NCBI RefSeq assembly: GCF_900156505.1
Contig: NZ_FTPR01000003.1
Location: 1 to 64,000 of the forward strand
DNA from: Yoonia rosea
GTDB taxonomy: Bacteria; Pseudomonadota; Alphaproteobacteria; Rhodobacterales; Rhodobacteraceae
Direction of reading: 5' to 3'
DNA: 64,000 nucleotides
The notes under the pieces are model-generated. The model did no database searches. It was given only the letters and a program-made list of their open reading frames with translations, and was not told the origin of the DNA. Below are positions 35,828 to 45,562 of this stretch, in pieces. The first letter of the stretch is position 1. Each line of letters opens with the position of its first letter. The translations under genes were made by a program, and so were the position numbers.

Positions 35828-37221
35828 TAGCCCGCTTTCAGCAGATCGTCAGCTTTCAGTTTCTCATAGGCCTCGTCCAGCGACTTGCGCGCGCGCGCAA
35901 TCAGGATGTCGATCTCGTCGCATGTGATCGACAAGGGCGGCGAAATAATCATTCGGTCGCCGACACTGCGCATGATGATGTTGTTTGCAAAACAGCGGTC
36001 GCGGCAGATGAAACCGGCGGTGCCTGTCTCGGCGGCAAAGACGGCGCGGGTAGATTTATCAGGTGTCAGCGCAAGCGACGCCATCATGCCCACGATCTTG
36101 GCTTCACCGACCAGCGGATGATCGGCCAGCGCTTCCCATTTTTCACGCAGGTAAGGTGCTGTCACATCGCGGACGTTTTCGATCATGCCTTCCTCTTCGA
36201 TGATGCGCAGGTTTTCCAGCGCCACGGCACAGGCAACGGGGTGGCCCGAGTAGGTGTAGCCATGGTTGAATTCCGTATCTCGCAACACTTCGGCCACACG
36301 ATCGGACACGATGGAACCACCAATCGGGATGTAGCCAGAGCTGAGGCCCTTGGCGATTGTCATGATATCGGGTGAAATCCCGACTGTCTGCGAGCCGAAC
36401 CAGTTGCCGGTGCGCCCGAAGCCGCAGATCACCTCATCCGCGATCAGCAGGATGTCGTATTTTTTGACGATCCGCTGAATTTCCGGCCAATAGGTTTCTG
36501 GCGGTACGATGACGCCGCCGGCACCCTGGATTGGTTCCGCGATAAATGCCGCAACGCGTTCCGGCCCGATCTCCTTAATCTTTGCTTCCAACTGGCGCGC
36601 GCGCTCCAACCCGAATTCCTCGGGCGTCATATCGCCGCCTTCGGCCCACCAATGGGGCTGGTCGATGAACTCAATGCCGGGGATCGGCAGACCACCTTGG
36701 CCGTGCATTCCCTTCATACCGCCCAACGAGGCGCCGCCGATGGTTGAGCCGTGGTAGGCGTTCCAGCGCGAGATAATCACATCACGTTGCGGCTCGCCTT
36801 TTTCGGCCCAATAGGTCCGCACGAGGCGGATGTTGGTGTCGTTCGCGTCAGACCCGCCATTGGCAAAGAAGACCTGGTTCAGATCGCCCGGGGCAAGTTC
36901 AGCGAGCTTCTTGGCCAGCATGATCGCAGGGATATGTGTGGTTTTGAAGAAGGTGTTGTAGAAGGGCAGCTCCTTCATCTGGCGCGCCGCGACCTCGGCC
37001 AGTTCGTCACGGCCATAGCCGATGTTGACGCACCACAGGCCCGCCATCCCGTCAATGATTTCATGACCATCGCTGTCTTTCAGCCAGACGCCTTTGGCCG
37101 ATGTAATGACGCGTGGTTTGCTTTCGGCAAGCGCGTTTGCATGGCTAAACGGGTGCAGGTGGTGCGCGGAATCGAGCGCCTGAAGTTCAGCGGTCGGGGG
37201 GTAGTTTGTAATCACATTCAT
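35827..37221 (-). CDS. spuC: Class III aminotransferase, putrescine/polyamine-pyruvate type
   Basis: 464 residues from ATG at 37221 (MNVITNYPPTAELQ); an upstream ATG at 37269 overlaps the glutamine synthetase gene and is less likely. The PLP lysine is Lys291 in IAKGLSSGYIPIGG, with Asp262 in IADEVICGFGRTG. Similarity in layout is to SpuC (putrescine-pyruvate) and related omega-transaminases. It would convert putrescine or its derivative to the aldehyde. It is the middle gene of the leftward catabolic operon. Confidence 0.88.
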   Translation of the reverse strand: MNVITNYPPTAELQALDSAHHLHPFSHANALAESKPRVITSAKGVWLKDSDGHEIIDGMAGLWCVNIGYGRDELAEVAARQMKELPFYNTFFKTTHIPAIMLAKKLAELAPGDLNQVFFANGGSDANDTNIRLVRTYWAEKGEPQRDVIISRWNAYHGSTIGGASLGGMKGMHGQGGLPIPGIEFIDQPHWWAEGGDMTPEEFGLERARQLEAKIKEIGPERVAAFIAEPIQGAGGVIVPPETYWPEIQRIVKKYDILLIADEVICGFGRTGNWFGSQTVGISPDIMTIAKGLSSGYIPIGGSIVSDRVAEVLRDTEFNHGYTYSGHPVACAVALENLRIIEEEGMIENVRDVTAPYLREKWEALADHPLVGEAKIVGMMASLALTPDKSTRAVFAAETGTAGFICRDRCFANNIIMRSVGDRMIISPPLSITCDEIDILIARARKSLDEAYEKLKADDLLKAG

Positions 37222-37235
37222 GGGGGACCTCTGTG

Positions 37236-38612
37236 CTAGACGTTCAAAAGAAGGTGGCGGCGTTCCCAAGGCGAAATCTCGCGCTGGTATTCCTCGTTTT
37301 CGGCGACTTTGATTTGTTCATAAAGGCGGCAAAAATCCTCGCCCAAGAAACTGCGGATCTCTGTCGCATCTTCGAAATAATCAAGTGCCTCGCGCAGGCT
37401 TGAAGGCAGGGGAAGGTCGCTTTCCCAGACCTCTTTAGTCGCTTCTTCGCGTGGTTCGATCTTGTTGATCATGCCAAGATAGCCGCAGGCCAATGATGCC
37501 GCGATTGCGATATAGGGGTTGCAGTCCATCCCGATGACGCGGTTTTCAAGGCGCCGCGATTCAGGCCGTGAATGTGGCACGCGCAGCCCCGTTGTACGGT
37601 TATCAGTGGCCCATTCAAGGTTTGCGGGTGCGCTTTGCCCGTCCACCGTCAGACGGCGGAAGGAGTTCACGTAAGGTGCCATCAAAGGCATGACTTGCAT
37701 CAGATAGGTTTGTGACCCACCGGTGAACCAACGGAACAAATCTGTGGCACTGCCATCTTCGGCAGAGAAGATGTTTTTGCCTGTTTGAATGTCGACAACG
37801 CTTTGATGCACATGCATGGCACTTCCCGGCTCATCCCGTTTGGGTTTGGCCATGAAGGTGGCGAAAACGTTGTTTTTCAGCGCCGCTTCGCGGATCGTGC
37901 GTTTAAAATAGAACACCTGATCCGCCACATGCAGGGGGTCACCATGCATCAGGTTGATCTCGATCTGGCCAGCGCCGCCTTCCTGGATCAGCGTGTCAAT
38001 CGGCAGGCCCTGCTGCTCGGCATAGGCGTAAATCGTGTCAATCACGGGGCCATATTCATCGACCGCGACCATGGAATAGACCTGACGGCTGGGCACCTTG
38101 CGCCCTGTCCGGCCTACGGGTGTTTCAATAGGATCATTCGGGTCGAGGTTCGGCGTGGTCAGGTAAAATTCCAACTCGGGCGCGATGACGGGCTTCCAGC
38201 CTTTTTCGGCATAAGCGGCCATCACCTTTTTTAGGATCGAGCGCGGTGCCACAGAGAGCGGTGTGCCGTCGCGGTTGAACATATCGCAGATCACCTGCAC
38301 AGACACGTCATCCGCCCAAGGCACGGCGCAGGCAGTTGACATATCCGGTCTGAGGATCGTGTCCTTTTCCAGCCACTGGTTTTCGATGTCCATATCGACG
38401 TAATCGCCTGAGACCGTCTGGTAAAAGAGCGAAATCGGCAGTGCCATTTCGATATCGGGGCGGAATTTTGTTGCGGGCATGGTTTTGCCGCGTGAGGTGC
38501 CGACCAGATCGGGGATAATACATTCCACCCCGTCGATTTTGGCGCCTTTGCTATAGCTGAAGAATTCTTCGGAAAGAGAATCTTGCCAGTTGGCGATGTT
38601 CGCTGATGACAT
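37236..38612 (-). CDS. puuA: Glutamine synthetase-family protein, gamma-glutamylputrescine synthetase-like
   Basis: 458 residues. Glutamine-synthetase fold motifs VIAPELEFYL, GGAGQIEINLMHGDPLHVAD, FMAKPKRDEPGSAMHVHQS and NRTTGLRVPHSRPESRR are present. Such non-canonical GlnA homologues beside PuuB and potFGHI ligate glutamate to putrescine. It is the first gene of the operon, 14 nt before the transaminase. A second copy of this family lies at 53662-55038. Confidence 0.9.
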   Translation of the reverse strand: MSSANIANWQDSLSEEFFSYSKGAKIDGVECIIPDLVGTSRGKTMPATKFRPDIEMALPISLFYQTVSGDYVDMDIENQWLEKDTILRPDMSTACAVPWADDVSVQVICDMFNRDGTPLSVAPRSILKKVMAAYAEKGWKPVIAPELEFYLTTPNLDPNDPIETPVGRTGRKVPSRQVYSMVAVDEYGPVIDTIYAYAEQQGLPIDTLIQEGGAGQIEINLMHGDPLHVADQVFYFKRTIREAALKNNVFATFMAKPKRDEPGSAMHVHQSVVDIQTGKNIFSAEDGSATDLFRWFTGGSQTYLMQVMPLMAPYVNSFRRLTVDGQSAPANLEWATDNRTTGLRVPHSRPESRRLENRVIGMDCNPYIAIAASLACGYLGMINKIEPREEATKEVWESDLPLPSSLREALDYFEDATEIRSFLGEDFCRLYEQIKVAENEEYQREISPWERRHLLLNV

Positions 38613-38724
38613 TGGTGCCTCCTCAGGCGCGAGAGCGGTTGCTTTGGCCGCTGGTCGATAATTTGATCAAAAGTAGGGGAATAGTCAATTGCCACCGTCG
38701 TGGCGTTCCATGAATTTCCTATGC

Positions 38725-39375
38725 TCAGTCGGTCGCTGTTTGTTGGATAAACCCCATGCCTTGCCGGATATCGTGTGTCATGGCTTCGCGTGTTTTCTGT
38801 GCATCGCCCTGACGCAGTGCCTGGATCGCCGCGCGGTGGTGATCCACCAGATTTGCGGTGCCGTATCGCCCGCAGACGACCCGCAGCGAGGGCCCCACCC
38901 GTAGCCAGAGACTTTCCGCGATCCGGTGCAGGATGCGGGCGTTGGCAAGGTGATACAAATGGAAATGGAAGCGATAGTTCGCTTCCAGATATCCGCGGAT
39001 ATCACCGCCCTTTATGGCGTCGTCAACGAGACTATCAATTCTCTCTAATTCGTTGATATCATTTTGTGAAATATGCGCGACTGCTGCTTCTGCAAGTTCC
39101 GGCTCCACGGTCAGTCTCACCAGCTCGATCTGCTGCAACTTGTGGGTTGTCATAGCGGGTACAGCGATGCGCCTGTTCTCAAGGGTGACAAGGGCGCCTT
39201 CTGCTGTCAATCGCCGGATCGCTTCGCGCGCGGGGGTGACGCCGGTGCCGATCAAATCCGCCAGACCGTGTATCGTGACAGGCTGTCCGGGGACGACCTC
39301 GCCAAAGAGAATCATCTCTTTGACGCGCAGGTAGATCGTTTCGTGTTCCGGCTTTTTGCTGATCAGTACGGTCAT
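38725..39375 (-). CDS. GntR-family regulator with FCD domain
   Basis: 216 residues. The winged helix-turn-helix is at about 14-75 (LADLIGTGVTPAREAIRRLT), followed by an all-helical FCD ligand domain with LEANYRFHFHLYHLANARIL, whose histidines may bind metal. It lies between the puu-like operon (same strand, downstream) and potFGHI (divergent), so it probably controls polyamine uptake and breakdown. The ligand is unknown. Confidence 0.9.
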   Translation of the reverse strand: MTVLISKKPEHETIYLRVKEMILFGEVVPGQPVTIHGLADLIGTGVTPAREAIRRLTAEGALVTLENRRIAVPAMTTHKLQQIELVRLTVEPELAEAAVAHISQNDINELERIDSLVDDAIKGGDIRGYLEANYRFHFHLYHLANARILHRIAESLWLRVGPSLRVVCGRYGTANLVDHHRAAIQALRQGDAQKTREAMTHDIRQGMGFIQQTATD

Positions 39376-39422
39376 TATTGTGCCTGCGTTCCAAGCATCC
39401 TTGTTTTCATAAACCCTTTAAG

Positions 39423-39450
39423 TTGTCAAAACCTATCAAATTTATATGAC
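39423..39450 (+). promoter_or_regulatory. Possible promoter of potFGHI
   Basis: TTGTCA (39423-39428), 16 bp, TATGAC (39445-39450) in the AT-rich intergenic region between the GntR gene and potF. The downstream TGATTTCATCA (about 39467-39477) is a small inverted repeat that could be an operator. Assignment is tentative. Confidence 0.35.
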
Positions 39451-39519
39451 GGGATTGCAAAGGCGTATGATTTCATCAAAGCTGCTTGGCAGAGACTAGG
39501 ATTCCTAACGGAGGATTAC

Positions 39520-40608
39520 ATGCCTAAAACGAATTCATACGCTTTGCTTGCGGCCGCCGTGCTTGCTGCGCAGGCGGGCTGGGCCCAAGAAGTGCGCGTC
39601 TACAACTGGTCGGATTACATCGACGAAGAGCTTTTGACCAAGTTCGAGGAAGAGACCGGTTTCGAGCTGATCTATGATGTCTTTGACAGCAACGAGGTTC
39701 TGGAAACGAAACTTCTGGCTGGTGGGTCAGGCTATGACGTTGTCGTTCCCTCCGCGACATTTCTGCAGCGTCAGATCGCAGCGGGCGCGTTCCAGCCATT
39801 GGATAAATCGCAGCTGAGCAACATCGGAAATCTCTGGGATGTGGTCAGCGCACGCACCAATACCTATGATCCGGGCGGTGAGTATTCGATCAACTACATG
39901 TGGGGCACAACGGGCCTTGGCGTGAACGTTGGCGAAGTGACCGCACGTTTGGGCGAAGACGCGCCAATCAATTCGCTGTCTTTGGTGTTCGATCCTGCGA
40001 ACATGGAAAAGCTGGCTGACTGTGGTGTGCATTTCCTTGATGCACCAACCGAGATGGTTCCCGCTGCGTTGCAGTACCTTGGCGAAGACCCTGACGCGAA
40101 AGACGATGAGTCTCTGGCCAAAGCAGAGGCGGTTCTTGCCGCTGTGCGCCCCTATGTCCAGAAGTACCACAGCTCGGAATATATCTCGGCGCTGGCCAAT
40201 GGTGACATCTGTGTGGCTTTCGGTTGGTCCGGTGACATCCTGCAATCACGCGACCGCGCCGCAGAGGCCGACAATGGCATCGAGATTGCTTATAACGCCC
40301 CGGTTGAGGGTGCCTTGATGTGGTTTGACCAGATGGCGATCCCTGTGGATGCCCCGAACCCTGAAGGTGCGCACGCATTCCTGAACTTCATCCTGGATGC
40401 CCAGAACATGGCGGATGCGTCGAACTACGTCTATTACGCCAATGGCAACCTCGCGTCACAAGAGCTTTTGGTGGAAGACGTGATCGGTGATCCGGCCATC
40501 TACCCGGACGCCGCGACACTTGAGACGCTTTATACAACCACACCGTTTGATGCACGCTCGCAGCGTTCACTCACACGGATGTGGACACGGGTAAAATCCG
40601 GTACATAA
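39520..40608 (+). CDS. potF: Spermidine/putrescine ABC transporter, periplasmic binding protein
   Basis: 362 residues from ATG at 39520 with a strong GGAGG RBS; the longer frame to 39073 overlaps the GntR gene and is not used. The signal peptide runs to about AAQAGWA. VRVYNWSDYIDEELLTKFEE and YDVVVPSATFLQRQIAAGAF are PotD/PotF signatures. It captures putrescine or spermidine in the periplasm. It is followed by a strong stem-loop, then potG. Confidence 0.95.
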   Translation: MPKTNSYALLAAAVLAAQAGWAQEVRVYNWSDYIDEELLTKFEEETGFELIYDVFDSNEVLETKLLAGGSGYDVVVPSATFLQRQIAAGAFQPLDKSQLSNIGNLWDVVSARTNTYDPGGEYSINYMWGTTGLGVNVGEVTARLGEDAPINSLSLVFDPANMEKLADCGVHFLDAPTEMVPAALQYLGEDPDAKDDESLAKAEAVLAAVRPYVQKYHSSEYISALANGDICVAFGWSGDILQSRDRAAEADNGIEIAYNAPVEGALMWFDQMAIPVDAPNPEGAHAFLNFILDAQNMADASNYVYYANGNLASQELLVEDVIGDPAIYPDAATLETLYTTTPFDARSQRSLTRMWTRVKSGT

Positions 40609-40619
40609 GATAGATTAAT

Positions 40620-40649
40620 CCCCGGCCCGAAACACGGGCCGGGGTTTTT
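40620..40649 (+). terminator. Terminator or attenuator between potF and potG
   Basis: CCCCGGCCCG (40620-40629), loop AAACA, CGGGCCGGGG (40635-40644), then TTTTT: a full Rho-independent terminator by sequence. Because potGHI have no evident promoter, it probably works partially, giving more binding protein than permease. Confidence 0.85.
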
Positions 40650-40681
40650 GCAACATACAAGTATCTGAGGCCCCGATCCCT

Positions 40682-41803
40682 ATGCCGCAAACCGCATTTG
40701 AGCCTTGGAATGACCCTGACGCAAAGCCGTTGATCCAGTTTCGCAATGTGTCGAAACGCTTTGGCGACTTCACCGCGATTGATGATCTGAGCATCGATAT
40801 TTTCGAGCGTGAGTTCTTTGCCCTGCTTGGTCCCTCGGGCTGCGGCAAGACCACAATGATGCGGATGCTGGCAGGGTTCGAGACGCCGACATCCGGCACG
40901 ATCATGTTGGACGGGCAGGACATCTCGCCCATCCCGCCAAACAAGCGCAGCGTGAACATGATGTTCCAGTCCTATGCGCTGTTCCCCCATTTGACGGTTT
41001 ACGAAAACATCGCCTTCGGCTTGCGCCGCTCGAAGATGCCAAAAGACGAGATCGACGCGCGCGTCAAGCAGATGCTGAAGCTGGTGCAGATCGAGAAATT
41101 CGGCGCCCGCAAACCCGAGCAAATCTCCGGTGGTCAGCGCCAGCGTGTCGCCCTTGCGCGCGCTTTGGCCAAGGGGCCCAAGCTCTTGCTGCTGGATGAG
41201 CCGTTGTCCGCCCTCGACAAGAAGTTGCGACAGGACACGCAGTTCGAGCTGATGGATATTCAGGAAAAAACCGGTACGACCTTTGTGGTGGTCACCCACG
41301 ATCAGGAAGAGGCCATGACCGTTGCGTCGCGTGTGGCGGTGATGGACCATGGCAAGCTCAAGCAGGTTGATACCCCCGACCGCATTTATGAGGCCCCGAA
41401 CAGCACCTATGTTGCGGATTTCATCGGCGATGTGAACATTATCGAAGGCTATGCGACGAAGCAGGGCGACACGGTTTCGATTGCGTGGTCCGAAGGCAAT
41501 TCCCCGATCATTGGCACGCCGTCGAAACCGATTGCAGATGGTAAGGTGAGTTTCGCAATCCGGCCTGAAAAGATTGCGATTTCCGCAGAACGGCCAACCG
41601 ACCGGAACAACATTGTCCAAGGCAAAGTGCTCGACATCGCCTATCTGGGTAACCTGTCGACCTATCATGTGGCCCTGCCGGACGGGACGATCATCAAAGC
41701 GCAGACGGCCAACTCGCGCCGCCGTTCAAGCCGCCCGTTTACCTGGGACGATGAGGTCTGGCTATCCTGGACCGATACCGCCGGCATCGTGTTGAAAAGC
41801 TGA
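40682..41803 (+). CDS. potG: Spermidine/putrescine ABC transporter, ATP-binding protein
   Basis: 373 residues. Walker A GPSGCGKTT (50-58), signature ISGGQRQRVALARAL, Walker B LLLLDEPLSALDKK, H-loop VVTHDQEEAMTV, then a C-terminal TOBE domain (after ~260) including FAIRPEKIAISAE. It drives polyamine uptake through PotH and PotI. Confidence 0.96.
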   Translation: MPQTAFEPWNDPDAKPLIQFRNVSKRFGDFTAIDDLSIDIFEREFFALLGPSGCGKTTMMRMLAGFETPTSGTIMLDGQDISPIPPNKRSVNMMFQSYALFPHLTVYENIAFGLRRSKMPKDEIDARVKQMLKLVQIEKFGARKPEQISGGQRQRVALARALAKGPKLLLLDEPLSALDKKLRQDTQFELMDIQEKTGTTFVVVTHDQEEAMTVASRVAVMDHGKLKQVDTPDRIYEAPNSTYVADFIGDVNIIEGYATKQGDTVSIAWSEGNSPIIGTPSKPIADGKVSFAIRPEKIAISAERPTDRNNIVQGKVLDIAYLGNLSTYHVALPDGTIIKAQTANSRRRSSRPFTWDDEVWLSWTDTAGIVLKS

Positions 41804-41814
41804 GGGAGCGCGCG

Positions 41815-42711
41815 ATGAACATGCGTCGTTTCTCTTTGATTGCGGTTCCCTACGGGTGGCTGGTCCTGCTTTTTCTTGTCCCCTTCCTGATCGTTTTCAA
41901 GATATCGCTCTCGGATGTCGCCCTTTCTATCCCGCCCTACACACCAACGCTGGAACTCTCCGAAGGCTGGGGTGGCTTTCGGGATTTTCTGTCACAACTG
42001 GATTTCGAGAATTACGAGTTTCTCGCGACGGATGACCTTTACTGGAAAAGCTACCTTTCCAGCGTGCAGATCGCGTTCATCTCGACGACGATCTGTTTGC
42101 TGATCGGCTTTCCCATCGCCTACGGCATGGCAAATGCGCCCAAGGAATGGCAGCCGACCCTGATGCTATTGGTGATCCTGCCGTTCTGGACCAGCTTTCT
42201 GATCCGCGTCTATTCGCTGATCGGCATCCTGAGTCAGGAAGGCATGCTGAACCAGTTTCTGATGTGGATCGGTATCATTAACGAACCGCTAACGATCCTG
42301 AACACGAATATCGCGGTCTATATCGGGATCGTTTACACCTATGTGCCGTTCATGATCCTGCCGATCTATGCGACGTTGATTAAACTTGACGGATCGCTGC
42401 TCGAGGCCGCCGAAGACCTGGGCTGTTCGCGCACCGAGGCGTTCTGGCGCATCACCGTCCCCCTGTCCAAGGCGGGGATTATCGCAGGCTGTTTTCTGGT
42501 TTTCATCCCCGCGCTGGGCGAATTCGTGATCCCCTCGCTTCTGGGCGGCTCTGACACGCTGATGATCGGTAAGGTGCTCTATGAGGAATTCTTCTCCAAC
42601 CGTGATTGGCCGGTGGCCGGTGCTGTGGCTGTCATCTTGCTGCTGATCCTGATCATCCCGATTGTGCTCTACCAGCGCAACGAGCAGAAGATGATGGAGG
42701 CCGAAACATGA
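41815..42711 (+). CDS. potH: Spermidine/putrescine ABC transporter, permease
   Basis: 298 residues, about six helices. The EAA loop is LEAAEDLGCSRTEAFWRITV followed by PLSKAGIIAGCFLVFIPALG. It forms the channel with PotI. It follows potG by 11 nt and its stop overlaps the potI start (ATGA). Confidence 0.95.
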   Translation: MNMRRFSLIAVPYGWLVLLFLVPFLIVFKISLSDVALSIPPYTPTLELSEGWGGFRDFLSQLDFENYEFLATDDLYWKSYLSSVQIAFISTTICLLIGFPIAYGMANAPKEWQPTLMLLVILPFWTSFLIRVYSLIGILSQEGMLNQFLMWIGIINEPLTILNTNIAVYIGIVYTYVPFMILPIYATLIKLDGSLLEAAEDLGCSRTEAFWRITVPLSKAGIIAGCFLVFIPALGEFVIPSLLGGSDTLMIGKVLYEEFFSNRDWPVAGAVAVILLLILIIPIVLYQRNEQKMMEAET

Positions 42712-43526
42712 GACGGCTGACATGGTTCAACGCGACATCGCTGACACTGGGTTTTGCGTTCCTCTACATCCCGATGATCGTGGTGATCATCTATAGCTTC
42801 AACGAAAGCCGTCTGGTCACCGTCTGGGGCGGCTTTTCGACCAAGTGGTATGGCGAGTTGTTACGCAATGAATCCTTTCTTGACGCAGCCTGGGTGACGT
42901 TTCAGGTCGGCTTTTTCTCGTCCATTATTGCGACGGTGCTTGGCACAATGGGGGCCTATGTGCTTGTGCGCGGCGGCCGTTTCTACGGGCGCACCCTGTT
43001 TTCCGGCATGATGTATGCGCCGCTCGTGATGCCCGAAGTGATCACAGGGCTTTCGCTACTCCTGCTCTTTATCTCGATCGGCTTGGACCGTGGCATGTTC
43101 ACGATTATCCTCGCCCACGGGACATTTGCGATGTGCTATGTCTCGGTGGTGGTCAGTTCGCGTTTGGTCAGCTTTGACCGCTCGGTCGAAGAAGCGGCCC
43201 TTGATCTTGGATGCACCCCGTTCGAGGCGTTTCGCCTTGTCACACTGCCCATAATCGCGCCCGCCGTGATTTCGGGCTGGTTGCTGGCGCTGACACTGTC
43301 GCTTGATGATCTGGTGATTGCATCATTTGTCGCGGGCCCATCGGCGACAACGCTGCCGATCAAAGTGTTCAGTTCGATCCGCTTGGGGGTGAGCCCCGAA
43401 ATCAACGCGCTCTCCACCATTCTGATCGGGATCGTCACCATCGGGACGATTGCCGCGTCCTTGACCACCAAGCGCGCCGTCATGCGGCGGCAGCGCGAAG
43501 AGCGGATGGCAGAGCAGGCGGGCTGA
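42708..43526 (+). CDS. potI: Spermidine/putrescine ABC transporter, permease
   Basis: 272 residues from ATG at 42708 (MRRLTWFNATSLTLGF), coupled to potH; a frame extending to 42606 overlaps potH and is rejected. The EAA loop is VEEAALDLGCTPFEAFRLVT. Ends the pot operon and converges on the RTX protease gene with 32 nt between stops. Confidence 0.95.
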   Translation: MRRLTWFNATSLTLGFAFLYIPMIVVIIYSFNESRLVTVWGGFSTKWYGELLRNESFLDAAWVTFQVGFFSSIIATVLGTMGAYVLVRGGRFYGRTLFSGMMYAPLVMPEVITGLSLLLLFISIGLDRGMFTIILAHGTFAMCYVSVVVSSRLVSFDRSVEEAALDLGCTPFEAFRLVTLPIIAPAVISGWLLALTLSLDDLVIASFVAGPSATTLPIKVFSSIRLGVSPEINALSTILIGIVTIGTIAASLTTKRAVMRRQREERMAEQAG

Positions 43527-43558
43527 ACCCGTTGCTCTGTGGCACCTAAGCGCGCAAT

Positions 43559-45562
43559 CTAAAGGATGAAATCACCCGCTGTCACGCCTGTGGTGTCTTC
43601 AAGCGTGATACCCAAATCCGCAATTCCGTCGCCGTCCTGATCAACAAAGATGATGGTGTCGCTACCGGACGCTGTCGCCCAAATCTCGCCAACCGTATTT
43701 GTCGGCGCGCCACCAGCGTTGAAGGTAAATGCCTGATCACCGCCAAGCGACAGATTGGCGTCAATCATGCTGAGATCAATGTCGTCCGTCCCGGTCTCGA
43801 AATCTGTAATGGTGTCTCGGTTGTTGTTCCAGCTGTCGCTGATGGCGTTGAAAATGAAGGTATCCGCGCCGGATCCCCCTGTCATCGTGTCCTGACCAAG
43901 ACCCCCTGAGATGTCGTCCGCGCCGCTGCCACCGTCAATCTCATCATTGCCACGGCCCCCAAAGAGCGCGTCATTGCCACCACCACCTGTGACCTCATCG
44001 TTGCCGCTGCCGCCATAGATCGTGTCGGCACCCGTACCGCCTGTAATCTGGTCATTCCCGGAACTGCCATAGATCGTGTTCGTCCCGCTGGCTGTCGTGA
44101 TCGTGTCGTTGCCAGAGTTGCCATCGACTGCGTCGTTGTTGGCACCCGCATCAATCTGGTCACTGCCGGAACCGCCGAATATCTCGTCGTTGCCTGAACC
44201 GCCATTCAGCGTGTCTTGACCAACACCACCAATCAAAAGGTCGTTGCCGCCGTTTCCGGTCAGAACATTGTTCGCATCGTTTCCGACAAGTGTATCGTCG
44301 CCGCTGCCGCTTGTTGCGTTTTCGATCACAACACCATTTGCGATAGTAAATCCACCCCGGATACCCGAGGCGTTCGAGATGAAACCGCCGCCGCCAACTT
44401 CATATTCCAGCGTGGCAGGCCGCAGATCAATCACGGTGTCGCGGGTTCCGCTATATGTGATTGTATCAACACCGCCGGTGTCCCAGATCGCAACCCACCC
44501 TGTGCCGGTCGCGTTTGCGCTGGCCAGTTCATAGGTGTTGTTGCCGTTGTTGTAGGTTGTGTTTGCGCCATAAAGCTCTTGCAACATCGCGATATCAAGC
44601 GCCATCGGGCTTGCGGCATCGCCATAGCTATTGGTCGTTGTTGGCGCGCCATTCCAACCACCATTATACGACATGATCGTATAGACGGTTTGGTTCAATT
44701 CAAAATCCCCGTAGTCCCCGAATGGGAAGTTGGGTGCGCCGGGGTTCAGGCCCAAAAGAACCGAAGGGCCATCATGCGGGTGGTCCAGACCTAAGCCATG
44801 CAGGGCTTCGTGAATAACTGTTGAAAACCCGAGCCCGCCAGCGGTAAGCCCATTTGACCAGCCAAAACCACCGCTATTGAACGCGCCCATTGACTCACCA
44901 GTATAGCTCGAGCCGCCGGGCTGGTAAAAGTAACCAAGCAGTCCCGGGTCGCCGAAGTCATCCAACACCATTTGGAAATCTGCCCGAGGATCGTCCGATA
45001 TAACGAACGTCACATTGGCATAGTTTGAAATGACACCCAAAGCCGTCATGACAGCATCGCGTTCCTCGAGGCTCCAGCCTTCTGAAACAACATCTGCGCC
45101 CGCGTCTGTTGTCAGCCGTTCGAATTCTGCCTGATCGCCGGCATCGACAAAATATACGGTCACGATATTATCACTGTCACCACGGGCCCGCCCGGAATCG
45201 AGTGTGTCTACGGGTGACGGGGGCGGAACAGACACTGCCGCCAATTCATAGGTGCCGGTGCCGCTGTCATTGAATGCCCCGGCCTCGATGTAGAACGTCC
45301 CGCCAGTCGGGCTGCCAATCGTAACCTGAGAATCCCGTCCGTTAAAATCATCGTTGAGTGCAACCAGATCGCCATCAGCGTCATAGACCCGCAAAAAAGG
45401 GTCGCTGAGGCTGAGACCTTCCATTGAAATCTCGGCAAACTGCCCCGGTCCAAGATCAATCCGCACCCAGTCACGGTCTCCTTGGAACCCAAGATTGCTT
45501 TGAAAAGTCCCCCCAACAGTCAGGGTTGCGGAGGTTGATGGATTGCTTGGAATATCGGCCAT
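43559..45562 (-). CDS. Serralysin-like RTX metalloprotease with N-terminal pre-peptidase domain
   Basis: 667 residues. An N-terminal PPC-like beta domain (~12-110) precedes an M10-type zinc protease: HEALHGLGLDHPH (251-263; three zinc histidines and catalytic Glu252) with the Met-turn IMSYN (296-300). From ~418 to ~570 come repeated RTX nonapeptides (GGSGNDEIFGGSGSD style) that bind Ca2+. No signal peptide is present and the C-terminus ends GDFIL, both as expected for type I secretion. No HlyB/HlyD/TolC genes are in the window. It likely degrades extracellular protein. Confidence 0.9.
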   Translation of the reverse strand: MADIPSNPSTSATLTVGGTFQSNLGFQGDRDWVRIDLGPGQFAEISMEGLSLSDPFLRVYDADGDLVALNDDFNGRDSQVTIGSPTGGTFYIEAGAFNDSGTGTYELAAVSVPPPSPVDTLDSGRARGDSDNIVTVYFVDAGDQAEFERLTTDAGADVVSEGWSLEERDAVMTALGVISNYANVTFVISDDPRADFQMVLDDFGDPGLLGYFYQPGGSSYTGESMGAFNSGGFGWSNGLTAGGLGFSTVIHEALHGLGLDHPHDGPSVLLGLNPGAPNFPFGDYGDFELNQTVYTIMSYNGGWNGAPTTTNSYGDAASPMALDIAMLQELYGANTTYNNGNNTYELASANATGTGWVAIWDTGGVDTITYSGTRDTVIDLRPATLEYEVGGGGFISNASGIRGGFTIANGVVIENATSGSGDDTLVGNDANNVLTGNGGNDLLIGGVGQDTLNGGSGNDEIFGGSGSDQIDAGANNDAVDGNSGNDTITTASGTNTIYGSSGNDQITGGTGADTIYGGSGNDEVTGGGGNDALFGGRGNDEIDGGSGADDISGGLGQDTMTGGSGADTFIFNAISDSWNNNRDTITDFETGTDDIDLSMIDANLSLGGDQAFTFNAGGAPTNTVGEIWATASGSDTIIFVDQDGDGIADLGITLEDTTGVTAGDFIL

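Noticed and set aside
39073..39519. Long N-terminal extension of potF
   Set aside because: It runs antisense through the GntR gene; the GGAGG RBS and signal peptide place the start at 39520.
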